Source of the DNA: Megascapheus bottae
Lineage: Eukaryota > Chordata > Mammalia > Rodentia > Geomyidae
Assembly (NCBI GenBank): GCA_024803745.1
Contig: JANJXV010000013.1
Location: forward strand, 56,208,602 to 56,272,601
Direction: 5' to 3'
DNA: 64,000 bases
The position numbers and the translations under genes are program-made. The notes under the pieces are model-generated. The model was not told the origin of the DNA. It made no database searches and worked only from the letters and a program-made list of their open reading frames with translations. Below, piece after piece: positions 11,039 through 23,034 of the stretch (position 1 is its first letter; every line of letters starts with the position of its first letter).

Positions 11039-12680
11039 ACTGGCTTGCCTTTTTCTCACCTCCTTTGACAGGAGTGGCCGCATGGGTTTGGAACTCACAT
11101 CATCCTCTTTTAATTCAGGCCCTGTCCGTCAGCCTGGGGCATCCAGCACATGCCCTTGCCTTGGACAAAGTACAGGCCATGAGCTTTCCCAGCAGTGGCA
11201 GAGCAGCCAGGAATACCCTCACGAGCTAGCTACCATGCTGTGCCCCCGAAAAGATCACCCCAGAAGGTTGCAAAAGCATGGGCCCCAGGATCACAGAGAA
11301 ACCACGATGTGGCTGGCCACATGAGGACGGGCTCGGGCTGCCTCCTGCAGCAGGGGGACCCCAAATGTTTCCATCATCAACTAGGCCAATCCTGAGGAGC
11401 CTTCTGGGCAGGCCAAGCCCACATGGAGGCTGCCCTCCCAGTGCCATGATCTGCATGGCTTCTTTCCCAGCAACACCTGGGTGCCCACCAGGGGCCAGAG
11501 AGGGGACACAGTCCTGCCAGTGCTCAAGGTGACTGCGGCCTGGGCCCATCTGTCCTCAGTCAGCCCGACAGCCCAGCTCCTCTTCAGGGTGGCATGGGAC
11601 AGGGGCCCTGCGTTACGCGACACGAGGCCCTCCTCCCTCCAGTGAAAGCCAGGGAACAGCCCTGGCATATGATGAGAAAGACGAATCGCTACCACGAGGC
11701 AGCAAGAACCACGCAACAAGTCCATGAGCTCCAGGATACCCAGCTGCTGTCCCCACAGGCCACGGCACGCTGCCACAGGGGGCCTGGAGACTCACCATCT
11801 CTGGGACGTGTGGACACTGGGGCCCCCTGGGTTCTGGCCTGATCTTGCACAGCCCCCTCCTGGAGCCTTGCCTGCAGCCCCATGAGACACAGGGGCCACT
11901 GCCCGGTCACCCAGCACATCTGGGCTGAAATAAGCGGAGGGCTGCACTCGGCCAGCACGCCATCGGGGAAAAGAGGCGGCACCTCCAACCACCGCCCCGT
12001 GTGCTCAGAGTCCCAGTGGAACAGTCCAGGAGATGTCACTGCCCTGCTGTGAAGGGGCCACCGTGGCTCTCACATCACACAATGTGGATGGTGGGGCTGT
12101 TCCTTAGCCTGGTCCTGAACTCGGAATGGGCAGGGCACACGACGCCTGTGTCTGACCGCAGTCCTGGCACACCCCCCCCACAGCCTGCTACCCCTCATCT
12201 CCCCATGCCAGGCCCTGTATGCCTCAGCCTAGACGTGTCTAGTGACAAGGCAGGATTCCTGTCCCCTCCCTTCTCCCAACCAGCGCACCTGTGTCCTGGC
12301 TCCCTAGAGGCCAGGGGCTCCACAGCAGGCGGGGATTCTTCTTGAATCCCAGCTACTTCTTTGCAAAAATCCCTCAAAGACTTCATACCATGTTTATCAG
12401 AATGCTGAGCCCTGTTTTGGGGCAACAGGTGGAGGGAAGCTGGCTCCTGGCTCCATTCTGCTAGGCCCGTGTGCCCATCGTGTGGCTCTGGCCACCGGGA
12501 GGTCCCAGGGGGCTCTCCTCCACCAGGAAGTCTAGAAGAAGGCTGCTTCCAGGAACGTGGGCTTCCCACCACACAGGTGGAGTCCCACGCCTGCACAGCT
12601 TTCAGCCCCTCAGAAGCCCTCCCTGCCCCCAGATTTTTTTTTAATTGGTGGGCTGTCCATTTTCCATTTTCCCTGGTGAC

Positions 12681-12859
12681 TTCCTTCTTCTTCTTCTTCT
12701 TCTTCTTCTTCTTCTTCTTCTTCTTCTTCTTCTTCTTCTTCTTCTTCTTCTTCTTCTTCTGCTTCTTCTTCTTCTTCTTCTTCTTCTTCTTCTTCTTCTT
12801 CTTCTTCTTCCTCCTCCTCCTCCTTCTCCTCCTCCTCCTCCCCCTCCCCCTCCTCTTCT

Positions 12860-12891
<32 letters not shown>

Positions 12892-12916
12892 TTCTTCTTC
12901 TTCTTCTTCTTCTTCT

Positions 12917-12949
<33 letters not shown>

Positions 12950-12951
12950 CC
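12681..12951. repeat. Long TTC/GAA triplet tract
   Basis: Uninterrupted TTC runs of about 77 nt (12684..12760), 49 nt and 70 nt (12870..12939) are separated by CTC/CCT-rich parts. The plus strand is almost pure pyrimidine, so the SHANK2 transcript carries GAA/GGA purine repeats. Poly-Leu, poly-Phe and poly-Lys reading frames across it are artefacts. Confidence 0.97.
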
Positions 12952-12989
12952 AGCATTAGGGCTGAGCTCCTAACCGCTCTTGATAGAGA

Positions 12990-13455
12990 GCGGATGGATG
13001 GAGAATGGCTGGTGGAAGGCTAAGGAGGAATATGGCTGGCTGGTTGGGTGAAGGGTCGGTGAATGGATAAGTAGCTAAATGGATGATGAATAGACTCATG
13101 AATGAATTGGTAAATGGGTGGGTGGGTGGGTAGATGGATGGATAGATGAGTAGACAGACGATTGGTGAATAGATGGATGTGTAGATGGATGATGGATGAA
13201 TAGGTGGGTGTATGGATGGCTAGCTAGCTGGATGACAGATGGGTGGATGGCTAGACAGACATATGAACAAACAAATGGATGATGGATGGTGGATGGTGGG
13301 CAGGTGGATGGGTAGGTAGATAGATGGATGATATATTATGGATGCATAGATAGATGATGGATGATGGATGGTGAATGGGTAGGTGAATGGATGAGCAGAT
13401 AGATGATGGTGTGGGATGGATGGATGGATGGATGGATGGATGGAGAATGGATGGA
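12990..13455. repeat. Degenerate GGAT/GATG tetranucleotide array
   Basis: About 0.47 kb of GGATGGAT, GATGAATG, TAGATGGA variants, ending in a purer (GGAT)n run at 13417-13445. Confidence 0.95.
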
Positions 13456-13764
13456 TAGATGGATACCCTCCAACATAGTCAAGGAAAGCTCACAGAAGTT
13501 TGGAAAGACGTGTTCAAGAAGGAAGTGGAAAATCAGGGTGGATCCCTCTGGCTGACGCCGAGTAGCCCATGCAGTGAGGCAGATGGTGGGCAGCTGTCAC
13601 TGGCCCCACGGTACCCGCAGGCACTGGTGTCTGGGAAGCCTGTGGACCCCACGAGGTCCTCCGTTCCATTAGGATGAGCACAGGGCAGAGATGGGAGGCC
13701 AAGCTCCTCGCCCACTCCAGCTGTGGGCAGCTCCACAGGGGCCCGAGCGTGGGCCAATTTGTGA

Positions 13765-14050
13765 TAATGCAGGTGTGTGTGAGGGGCATGTGTGAGGCGT
13801 GTGTATAAGGTGTGAGGGGTGTGTGTGTGTGTACAGTGTAAAAGGTGTGTGTGTATGGTGTGAGGGGTGTGTGTGTGTGTACAGTGTAAAAGGTGTGTGT
13901 GTATGGTGTGAGGGGTGTGTGGGGGTGTGTGAGGGGTACGTGTGTCTGGTGTGAGGGGCATGTGTGAGGGGTACGTGTGTCTGTAAGGTGTGAGGTGTGG
14001 GTGTGGTCCGAGGAGTAGGAGGTGTGTGATTGTGTGTGGTGTGAGGTGTT

Positions 14051-14091
<41 letters not shown>
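13765..14091. repeat. GT-rich array with 48-bp higher-order unit
   Basis: TGTGAGGGGTGTGTG motifs recur at 13811, 13859 and 13907, giving a 48-bp period. The array ends with a perfect (GT) run at 14053..14091. In the transcript this is CA-rich. Confidence 0.95.
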
Positions 14092-14093
<2 letters not shown>

Positions 14094-16621
14094 CCGTGCT
14101 CTGCCAGGCTCTGTGCCTGCATCTCTTGGGTCTGCCCTCCATCCTCGGGGCTCAGCTACGCCCCCACACTAAGAGTGGGAAGCCCAGCCCCTCCATTTGC
14201 ACTCTTCCCCACCCCCCATCCCTCCCTTCCCTTGAGTGGCAAAGGCAGCAGCAGACCCGAGTGGCCTGGCCAAGCCAGCCCCTTGGAGGCCAGAGGGTGG
14301 GTGAGTGAGCCTCCAAGGATGCCAGCCCCCAGTGCTAGAGCCACTGCTGTCACGTACCCACCCCACGAGGTGCCCTGCCTGCCAGGCACTGCGGGATCCA
14401 GGGGGTACTTCCTGCCTGGCCTTTGCTGGGCCCAGGCAGGTCCGGTTCCCAGCTGGAGCCTGGCTTGACAAGACTTGCCGCTCTGCCTCTGTCTCCCCGG
14501 GAAAAGCTAGTCTCAACCCGATAAATGACCTCTTCCCCCACACCCCGTCCTCAAAATGGACCAGGAAGGAGCGAAGGTGTGAGAATGTTGGAAACAGGCT
14601 TGCGAGTGCCCCGCCATGGAGACTGACTGGCTTCCGCTCCAGCCCTGAGTGCCAGTGGGTCACTGAGCCCACCTGCCTCTCCACTCTCACATGGGACTTC
14701 CATCCAAGCCTCATCAAACGTCCTATTTGGTGAGAAGTGGGCCTTTAAGATTCAAATCGGTGCCAAAGAAACTTGTAAACCCCAGACTTACTGGGGCCAA
14801 GCTGGCCCCACTCCCCAGACCCTCTGCTGTGCTGGGCAATGACTGTTTCTTTGGAACTTGGAGCCTGCTGCAGACAGGGCACCTGTGGTCACTCCTGCAG
14901 GCCAGAGCCTGTGCCCACAGCGAGCTTGATGGCCGTAGACCGGAGGCTGGTAGAGAGCTGCCAGGGGCAGCTGCCCGTCCAGACAGGTGCACTGAGGTCC
15001 TGCTGTGTGCTGGGGCCGCCAGCTGCAGTCCCTGACCTCAGGGGGCTTGCAGATCAACAGGCCCAGGAACGGCGACTGTGGGGAATGAACGGAGTCACGG
15101 GTTTGGATACGGCAGTCCTCGGAAGGAGGCAAGATCAGGCACAGATAGCTAAGCAGGAGAAGGCCCGGGAAGGAACAGTGGTGGGTGGGAGGAGTGGACA
15201 GTGGTGGGTGGGAGGAGGGGGCTCTTAGTGCTGCTGGGGTAAACACCAGGTATCAGGAAGAGCCTGGCTGGGAGGCCCCCGCCCTGGCCGCTGCAGCCTG
15301 GACAGAGACGGCCAGCGGGACAAGGGGCTGGGTGCCGAGAGAGGCGTGCTGTCATCAGGGCAGGACTGGTCGGGGGTTGGACCTCGGGCCTCGGGAAGGA
15401 AGCGTGGTGAGAGAACAGGAAGGTACAGCTGTCATAGTTAGGGCGTGGAGTCTGGTCTTGACTGTCACCCACGGCGGGGCAGAGGCTGCCCTCCAGTAGA
15501 AGAGGACGGGGACCTCAGAAGGCAGGCTGGACTGGGGCCTAGCCCTTACCGTCCTCAAGTGCTCCCATGGCCCCGCCCCAGGGGCAGATGGGACAGCAGG
15601 ACAATGAGGCCCAACAATGAGCGAAAAGGCCCTGGCACCTCTTCCCTGCCTCCTGCTAGGAAACAGTCTCTGCCTTTTGACCCCCAAGACGGTGCACACG
15701 TGGCCAGGAGCCTGGCCTAGCCGGGCCCATGGAGTGCTGGCCTGTGACCTCTGCCTGACCTCCAACCTCTCCTCCCGCCATGCATGGCTGGGCAGTGTTG
15801 AGGAGCACGTTTCCTGGGCTCCCCATCTCCAGGGCTCCAGCGCCTGATCTGAAGTTAAGCCCTCTATTCCAGCAAGTACGGGCTTGACTGAGAGCCACGA
15901 GCCACTTGGGCAGGCCGGGCAATGGCTGCCTCTTAGCTCACAGAGCGTGCCCTCTCTGGCAGCGTGGACTGTCACCACAGGGATGAGACGGCGTGCTCCC
16001 GGCATTGGCCTCCTGGTGCCAACTATGAGGAGGTACATTAACACCTGCATCCCCTCCCCACACTCAGAGATCAGAGTCCTCGCCTTGGGGCCCAGAAGTG
16101 GGAGCAGGTTAGCACACAGCCCCAAGGTTAAAGCCAAGTCAAGGGGGGAGGGTGCCGACCCAGCAGGGCTGACCCAGGGGGATTTGAGGAGGAAGTGCAG
16201 ACGTAAGTGGGGGATACACTGCTGTCATCCGCCCCAGTTCAGGGTGCTCATTACAGGTTCCCCAGCCAGCCAAGAGAAGGGACCATGAAGACCTAGACCA
16301 GCCACACCCTGTCCTGCCACCTGCCTAGGGCAAAGAAGGGACTCTCCGCTCCAGAGGGCACCAGGCCTCCTTCCTCCCCTCCCCAGGCAAGCAGGCACAG
16401 GTCCTGTTGCTGTGACAACGCAGCTGGCTCCCTGGCTGTGTTCCTGGAGAAGCTGGAGAGACAGGGAGAAGCGAGGAAGAGGAGCAAGAAGGAAGGAAAG
16501 GTCAGCCAAAAAGTCTGCAGAAATCTATTCCAGGGGCACGAGACTGGGAGCAAGCAGGCCCAGGGGGAGCTTGGCACTCACTAATCCACCTGAGTCCCGA
16601 CCATGCAAGCCGGTGCCACTG

Positions 16622-17262
16622 GGCCCCAGACCCCATCCCGGCCCCCAGACTCCATCCTAAACCCCAGACTCCATCCTAAACCCCAGACTCCATCCTAGCC
16701 CCAGACTCCATCCCAAACCCCAGACACCATCCCAAACTCCAGACTCCATCCCAAACCCCAGACTCCATCCCAAACCCCAGACTCCAACCTAAACCCCAGA
16801 CTCCATCCCAAACCCCAGACACCATCCCAAACCCCAGACTCCATCCCAAACCCCAGACTCCATCTCAAACCCCAGACTCCATCCCAAACCCCAGACACCA
16901 TCCCAAACTCCAGACTCCATCCCAAACCCCAGACTCCATCCCAAATCCCACACTCCAACCTAAACCCCAGACTCCATCCCAAACCCCAGACACCATCCCA
17001 AACCCCAGACTCCATCCCAAACCCCAGACTCCATCCCAAACTCCAGACTCCATCCCAAACCCCACACTCCATCCCAAACCCCACACTCCAACCTAAATCC
17101 CACACTCCATCCTAAACCCCAGATGCCATCCTAAACCCCAGACGCCATCCTAAACCCCAGACTCCATCCTAAACCCCACACTCCAACCTAAACCCCACAC
17201 TCCATCCTAAACCCCAGACGCCATCCTAAACCCCAGACTCCATCCCGGCCCCCAAACACTGT
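16622..17262. repeat. 19-bp minisatellite, about 33 copies
   Basis: Unit CCCCAGACTCCATCCCAAA with variants (CATCCTAAA, CACCATCC, GATGCCATC). The minus strand carries runs GGGG, GGG and GG in each unit. Open minus-strand frames across it reflect repetition without stops. Confidence 0.97.
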
Positions 17263-19961
17263 CCCAGCCCTGGGCTGGGATCCAAGTCTACTTTCAGTTC
17301 ATGTTGGGGCCACTGGGGGTGAGGAGGTCATGGGGTACGCTCCTCTTGCAGAGGGGTGGTGCCCTTAGAAGAGGCTCCCATGCTCCCTCTACCGGGCTGG
17401 ACTGCCAGCCTCCTGAATGAGAATGCCCACGGGAGGTGGCATACCAACCCCACAGTCCAGCATGGGAACCGGGCAGAGAGCAGGTTCTTGTTCCAGGCAG
17501 TTGTGGCTGCATGGTTCTGCCAGGGCCTAGCACCCATGTCTTTGTCCTTCTTGTCAAACCTCAGTCAGTGCACCCCTCCCATTGGGTTATGTCTGAACCC
17601 TTCTGTGGCACATGATGTCTGAGCTGCGTCTTGCAGGACCCCCTTCTCCCCGACCCCCTCTTCTCTCTGCATCCTCAGTGGGGGTCATCTGTCCTCTCCT
17701 GTTGACATTTGCTCTGTGACTCCAGCACCAAAGGACCCCAAGTATCCACTCTAGAATGGGGGAGGCATGGACAGAGGTGGGGGGTGGTCAGGACAAAGTC
17801 CAGAGCAACTTCCGGAATGCACTGGCCACCGCCAAGCCAACACGCATGCGCACGCATACCCACAGGTCCCGCGGGCCTCTACAGGCGCCGATGCGTTGGG
17901 TGGTCCCGGAGACTACCAGAAATGTCACCGCGGCCCTACACAGCTCAAGAGCACTGCAGGGACACAGGGTGATGAGCACTGACTTTCAGGGGGAAGAGAA
18001 GGTAGGGCCCGTCCGCTGCACTTCAGGAACCTGACTCCAAGCCCCGCACTCCTGGGCTCCCGTCCACACTGCAGATGGCAGAACTGAGCTGGGCAGTGCT
18101 GACCCTCGGCTCTGGCACTTCCTGGGTGCAAAGGCCCGCCAGCCCACTAATTGTGCACAATCAGGTAGTTCAATTGTGCTCTGACGGTGGCTGGCTGGCT
18201 GGCTGGGGGGGGGGTAGTTCGGCTGCTTTCTGGCCCTGGCTGTCTCTCTGCCACTGTGTCAGCAGTGTTCATTCAGGTGCAGCTCCAGAACGCTGCCAGA
18301 TTCTCACCCACGTTCCTTTTGCTTCACTCTAATTAGCTCTGCAAAGTTTAAGTGGCCAAAGAGATGGCCCCAACATCTAATACCAGGCAAGGTCTTCCTT
18401 CCTCCAGGGTGCAGCCTCACTGAGTCCCCAGTCACAACCAGGGGACCTGGCCCACCTTCCTGCCCTCAGAATCATCCACAGGGTAGGGGCTGTGCTCCCT
18501 GCCCTGCCGGTAGCAAGGGTACTCGCCGTCTGGGGACATAGTCTGCCAGCTAGGGGAGGTAGAGATTGCCTCCTCTGAGCACTGCAGTCAACAGGACCTC
18601 AAGAGTCCCGCCATGCTGCCCGCCGTGGACACAGGGCACGGGTGGGGGCTGGCAAAGCCCAGACATGCCTTTAAGTGGTCTTGAGGGGGGGTCACCAAGT
18701 CTGCCACAGCTTCCCCTCAGTGCTTGCAGTGGGCCAAGTGACAGAGGCGGTGGCGCACCACGAGGTGCTCAGGACAGGCCCAAGTGAGGAGCCACGGTTC
18801 AATGTTTCCAGAGAGGAGGCCACTGGGGGTGGACAGGACATGGCACTGGGGGTGGACAGGACATGGCACCAGGGGTGGGAAGGGGCAGAGGGCTGAGGCA
18901 CAGCAGCTGGGCAGGGACAGAGCTCAGGCTCACCACAGAGGCCATGTGAAGGGCACCTACTAGGGGGTGCCTGGAGGGCAGTGGCTGAGGGGCCTGGACA
19001 GGCCATGCTCACCCTGGCTGTCCCACCCCCCTGGGGCACGCTTAGCCACCTGGCCTTTGGAGAAAAGGTTGTTACTGAGCCTATGTGACAGCCCCACGGG
19101 CGGGCACCGCTCCATCACCTGCCCAGTACCAGTCACCACCCTGCCGACTTGATCACCTATGTAACCTTGCCAGGGAGTCATTTTTGTCCCTGAGCAACGA
19201 TGCCCCTGGCCCCCAGTGGTGGCTTGACGACCCCTGCTCCTGCACCTGCCGCCACACTGCCTGCCCAGCCCTCAAGGCCTGGAGACTATCGGGGCGTACT
19301 CCTCCCCAAGGCTGGGATGGTGCTGAGGATCTCACTCCTGAGAGCCCGTGCAGGGAGGCAGGGAGGGCAGCTGTGCCAGCCCTTACAGGCCTTGTGGGCA
19401 CACAGGGGTGGCGGCGAGGTCCTGGCAAAGAGGCCCCCGTTTGAACTCAACCAAGAGTTCTTAGAAGCCAGGTGCCATTTCCATAATCGATCCCATTAAT
19501 GTTTGAAGCAAACCCCAGCGCGGCCACAAGAAAGCAGGCGGAAAGCCTTTGAGCTCACAAGCCGCTCCTGGCGCGCTCGGGGATTGAGAAGGGTGAGTTC
19601 AGTCAACACGTGCGGGTCCACGGCTCTGACCTTGGTGCGATGCCAGGACTGTGCACGTGGTTCCCACATGACACCGTGGCAGCCTAGCAGCGTTGATCTC
19701 AGAGCATAGGGAGAAATCCACAAGGGATGGACAAATAATCACACCTGGGCAGATAAATAAAGACTACAAATAGCCGCAAATTGGTTCAGGTCAAGACGGA
19801 GGATGAGTTATTAAAAAGAACAACTTTTCAGCCTTTCCTTTGGGTAAGGAGGGAGGGAAGCCATCGTGCTGTGGGGGGGGATGCCAGCGAGTACCCGTGT
19901 GTGTGCTGGTCACGGACACAGGGCTGAAGACATAGGTCCTATTTTTGTTGGATACCCACGA

Positions 19962-20158
19962 CTCACATTGTAATCCCAGCTGTTTGGGTGGCTGAGACAT
20001 GGAGGATCCAGGCTTGAGGCCAGCCTGGGCAGAAAAGTCTGTGAGACTGCATCTCTACAATTAACCAGAAACATGTCAGGCTGGAGGTGTGGCTCAAGTG
20101 GTACAGAGCCAGCACCAACAGGCCCAAGGCCCTGAGTTCAAACCCTGGGACTAGAAAA
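19962..20158 (+). mobile_element. Composite SINE
   Basis: Plus-strand copy with TTGTAATCCCAGCTGTTTGG, then GCCAGCCTGGGCAGAAAAGT, CTACAATTAACCAGAAAC and the tail GTGTGGCTCAAGTGGTACAG. Confidence 0.75.
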
Positions 20159-20565
20159 CACATATAAAAATAAATAAAAAGACACAGTCTGCATCTTCAA
20201 GTCTGCCAAGTCAGGCAGACCACCAGTGAAGGAAGAAGAGACAGGAGCATGAGGAAGAGGGGCAATGAGAAGCTGAAAGGGCCTTCCATACACAGGGGCC
20301 TTCCTTATGAACTCATGGCAGGTGGGCACATTTGCCTGTTTTCTACGGCTGAGACCCAACCCTCCTGGAGACAGGAAGCTGAGAGGGTGGGGCTGTTCCT
20401 GGGGCAGGAGCCCCAGTGTCCAGCTCTCCCCTCCTCCCACCTCCACCCAGCTCAGACCAGGAAACACAGACCCAGGCCACCCAGAAGCCCAGGGCCCTGC
20501 CATGCTGTGGGCCTGACACCCACAGTCTGGACCCCGAGGGGCACAGGATCCTGGTGGTGGGTACG

Positions 20566-20579
20566 GTTGCCATAGCAAC
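20566..20579. promoter_or_regulatory. RFX X-box motif
   Basis: GTTGCCATAGCAAC fits the RFX X-box GTNRCC(N0-3)RGYAAC at every position, with a near-perfect inverted repeat extended by one base on each side. The surrounding ~150 bp is not recognisably transposon. RFX factors bind such sites at ciliary and neuronal genes. Function is inferred from motif strength only. Confidence 0.5.
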
Positions 20580-20705
20580 CGCTGTCCAGGCTCTGGAGAC
20601 TGCTTTGAGCAGCAGCCGGAAGCTTTGCTTTTCAGATGAACTGGGTAGGATTTACTTTAGTTACCTGGGGCTTCAGGAGAGCCCCAGGAGCAGGAGGAAG
20701 AGGGG

Positions 20706-20875
20706 CTATCAAGACGCTGAGATCTGAGGATCGAGGTTTGAAACCAGCCTGGGCAAAAAAAGCCTGTGAGGATCTTACCTCCAATTAACCCCCCGAAATC
20801 CAGAAGTGGAGCAGTGGCTCAAGTGATAGAAGCTCGAGCACAGAGTGCCAGCACAGAGCTGACCCCACCCAGACC
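20706..20875 (+). mobile_element. 5'-truncated composite SINE
   Basis: Begins inside the head (GACGCTGAGATCTGAGGATC) and continues through ACCTCCAATTAACC to GTGGCTCAAGTGATAGAAG. The tail is degraded. Confidence 0.7.
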
Positions 20876-21236
20876 AGCTCAGCTCCACAGCCCCTCTCCC
20901 ACCTACCCCCTTCTACTCCACAGCCCTCCTCATGTGGCAAGGGAGTTGTGCGAATGGTCATGAAGAGCCTTAGTTCCCTTCAGCCCTGTGTTGGTTTTAG
21001 AGCAAGTCCCTGAAAAAGCACCAACACCCGTGTTAAGGTGTGTTTACAGCAGGCACATCTGAAACACAAAGAAGACCTCCAGCGGCTCAGCCACAGCCCC
21101 CCAGAGCTTCCAGCCCACCTGTGCACCTCAACCCGGCCAGCCAGCCGGAGCTGGCCCCCGCGCCCCTCCATACCAAGGCTATGGCTGGGCCTTTGCACCC
21201 ACACACCGCTGGGCAGCTCAGGATGTGAGCAGGAGG

Positions 21237-21452
21237 GTCCTGGGGCTTGAACTCAGGGACTGGGCACTGTCTTGAGCCTTTTCACTTAAGGAGGATCCTC
21301 TACCACCTGAGAAACACCTCTGCCTCTGGGGCTTTTTCTGGTTAATTGGAGGTTAAGAGTCTCACGAACTCTCCTGACCAGCTGGCTTCAAACTGTCTGT
21401 CCAGCCTCCTGAGTGGCTAGGATTACAAGTGGCAGCCTGGGGCCTGGCTCAA
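21237..21452 (-). mobile_element. Composite SINE
   Basis: Minus-strand copy: on the plus strand GGGGCTTGAACTCAGGGACT (tail), GGTTAATTGGAGGTTAAGAG (middle) and CTAGGATTACAAGTGGCAG (head). Confidence 0.8.
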
Positions 21453-21527
21453 AGAACCACTTGATATGACCAAGAAGACACCCAAGCACGTGTGCCTGAG
21501 TGACACAGCATGCTGGGGCTTGGGGGG

Positions 21528-21800
21528 CTGTAACCGGGGTTTGAACTCAGGGCCTTGTGTGTGCTGGGCAGTTCTCTACCAACTGGACTATTTTGGCATT
21601 TGATATTTTGGGGCAGTAACTGGGGTTTGAACTCAGAGCCTTGGGTGTGCCAGGCAGGTGCTCTACCACTGGGCTAATCTGGCACCTGGTATTTTTGAGG
21701 AGGGTCTCCTTTCCTGCCTGGGATACCTGAACTGTGGTCCACCCACTTTTGACCTGTCCTAGCTGGGATGGCAGGCATATGCCAGCACACCCAGCTGCTT
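21528..21800 (-). mobile_element. Two tandem ID-like SINE tails plus a head
   Basis: On the plus strand two successive tail motifs (GGGGTTTGAACTCAGGGCCT near 21537, TGGGGTTTGAACTCAGAGCC near 21620) are followed by one head ending CTGGGATGGCAGGCATATG. This suggests a partial tail duplication or nested insertion. Confidence 0.65.
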
Positions 21801-22226
21801 CCCTTGAATGGACTCCAGAAAACTTTTCCGACCAGGCTGATGGTCAGCCGTGATTCTCTAGTACTCAGCCTAGCAAATGGGATTGGGTGTGAGCCGCTGA
21901 GCCGGGATGCTGCTCGTTCCCCTCCTGCTCTTCCTCTTCCTCTCCTGCTGCTTCTTTCCATTCCCTTTTCACAAAGCCCTCTGTACTTTTATTTTTCCAG
22001 TAGGTTCTTGCATTTCTGCTTGGGCTGATCAAATACCGACTTATGATCCTTACATAGCTGGGAAGATGGGCCACTGGGCCAAGCTACTGGCCGAGATGGG
22101 GTTTTGAGAACGGCCATCTTCCTACTCTCTACTTTTGAGGCGTTACAGGCTTGAGCCACTGCACTACCCAGCACAAAGTAAACGTTTATCAGTAGAGGGG
22201 CTGGAAATAACAATAAGCAGTGTAAC

Positions 22227-22282
22227 ACAGCTGAGCGCCGTGACTCACGTCTATAATCCTAGCTACTCTGGAGGCTGAGCAG
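22227..22282 (+). mobile_element. SINE head, cut off by a minisatellite
   Basis: GAGCGCCGTGACTCACGTCT then ATAATCCTAGCTACTCTGG is a typical SINE head. Homology stops near 22282 just before the 29-bp minisatellite. Confidence 0.7.
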
Positions 22283-22299
22283 GGACTCCTTGGTTGGCA

Positions 22300-22965
22300 G
22301 CCCTGTGGAGAAGGCCCAGGGCAGGCCTGCGATGTGGAGAAACTCCAGGGCAGGCCTGTGCTGGTCAGCTGTGGAGAAGGTCCAGGGCAGGCCTGTGCTG
22401 TGGAGAAGGCCCAGGGCAGGCCTGTGCTGTGGAGAAGGCCCAGGGCAGGCCTGTGATGTGGAGAAGGCCCAGGGCAGGCCTGTGCTGTGGAGAAGGCCCA
22501 GGGCAGGCCTGTGCTGTGGAGAAGGCCCAGGGAAGGCCTGTGATGTGGAGAAGGCCCAGGGCAGGCCTGTGATGTGGAGAAGGCCCAGGGCAGGCCTGTG
22601 ATGTGGAGAAGGCCCAGGGCAGGCCTGTGATGTGGAGAAGGCCCAGGGCAGGCCTGTGCTGTGGAGAAGGTCCAGGGCAGGCCTGTGATGTGGAGAAGGC
22701 CCAGGGCAGGCCTGTGATGTGGAGAAGGTCCAGGGCAGGCCTGTGATGTGGAGAAGGCCCAGGGCAGGCCTGTGATGTGGAGAAACTCCAGGGCAGGCCT
22801 GTGCTGGTCAGCTGTGGAGAAGGTCGAGGGCAGGCCTGTGATGTGGAGAAGGCCCAGGGCAGGCCTGTGCTGTGGAGAAGGTCCAGGGCAGGCCTGTGCT
22901 ATAGAGAAGGCCCAGGGCAGGTTTGCGCTGTGGAGAAGCTCCAGGGAAGGCCTGTGCTGCTGTGC
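22300..22965. repeat. 29-bp minisatellite, about 23 copies
   Basis: The unit starts GTGGAGAAGGCCCAGGGCAG and ends GCCTGTGCT or GCCTGTGAT; adjacent copies at 22441, 22470 and 22499 show the 29-bp period. Variant units (AAACTCCAGGG, AAGGTCCAGGG) and a GGTCAGCT insert occur twice, near 22345-22375 and 22790-22815. The 262-aa minus frame is repeat-derived. Confidence 0.97.
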
Positions 22966-23034
22966 CTCATCTGTCATCTTGTGCTGGGACCCAGAACCGG
23001 TGATGGCTTCTCTGCCGCGTTGTTTCTAGTGTGG

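Noticed and set aside
12195..13023. Long reading frames of Lys, Leu or Phe runs (about 100-250 codons)
   Set aside because: They are translations of the TTC/GAA tract in different frames; low complexity and no gene context.
16695..17105. 136-codon minus-strand frame of GVWDGVWGLGWSL repeats
   Set aside because: Translation of the 19-bp minisatellite; the three reading phases cycle every 57 bp.
18150..18161. ATTGTGCACAAT 12-bp palindrome as a C/EBP site
   Set aside because: It is two bases longer than the ATTGCGCAAT-type consensus, so binding is doubtful; a short palindrome like this is expected by chance.
22300..22965. Resemblance to a CRISPR array (regular 29-bp repeats)
   Set aside because: Units are directly adjacent with no unique spacers, and this is a mammalian intron; it is a minisatellite.
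22189..22977. 262-codon minus-strand frame with GLPWAFSTAQACP-type repeats
   Set aside because: The frame stays open because the 29-bp unit lacks stops; no start context, splice signals or family match.
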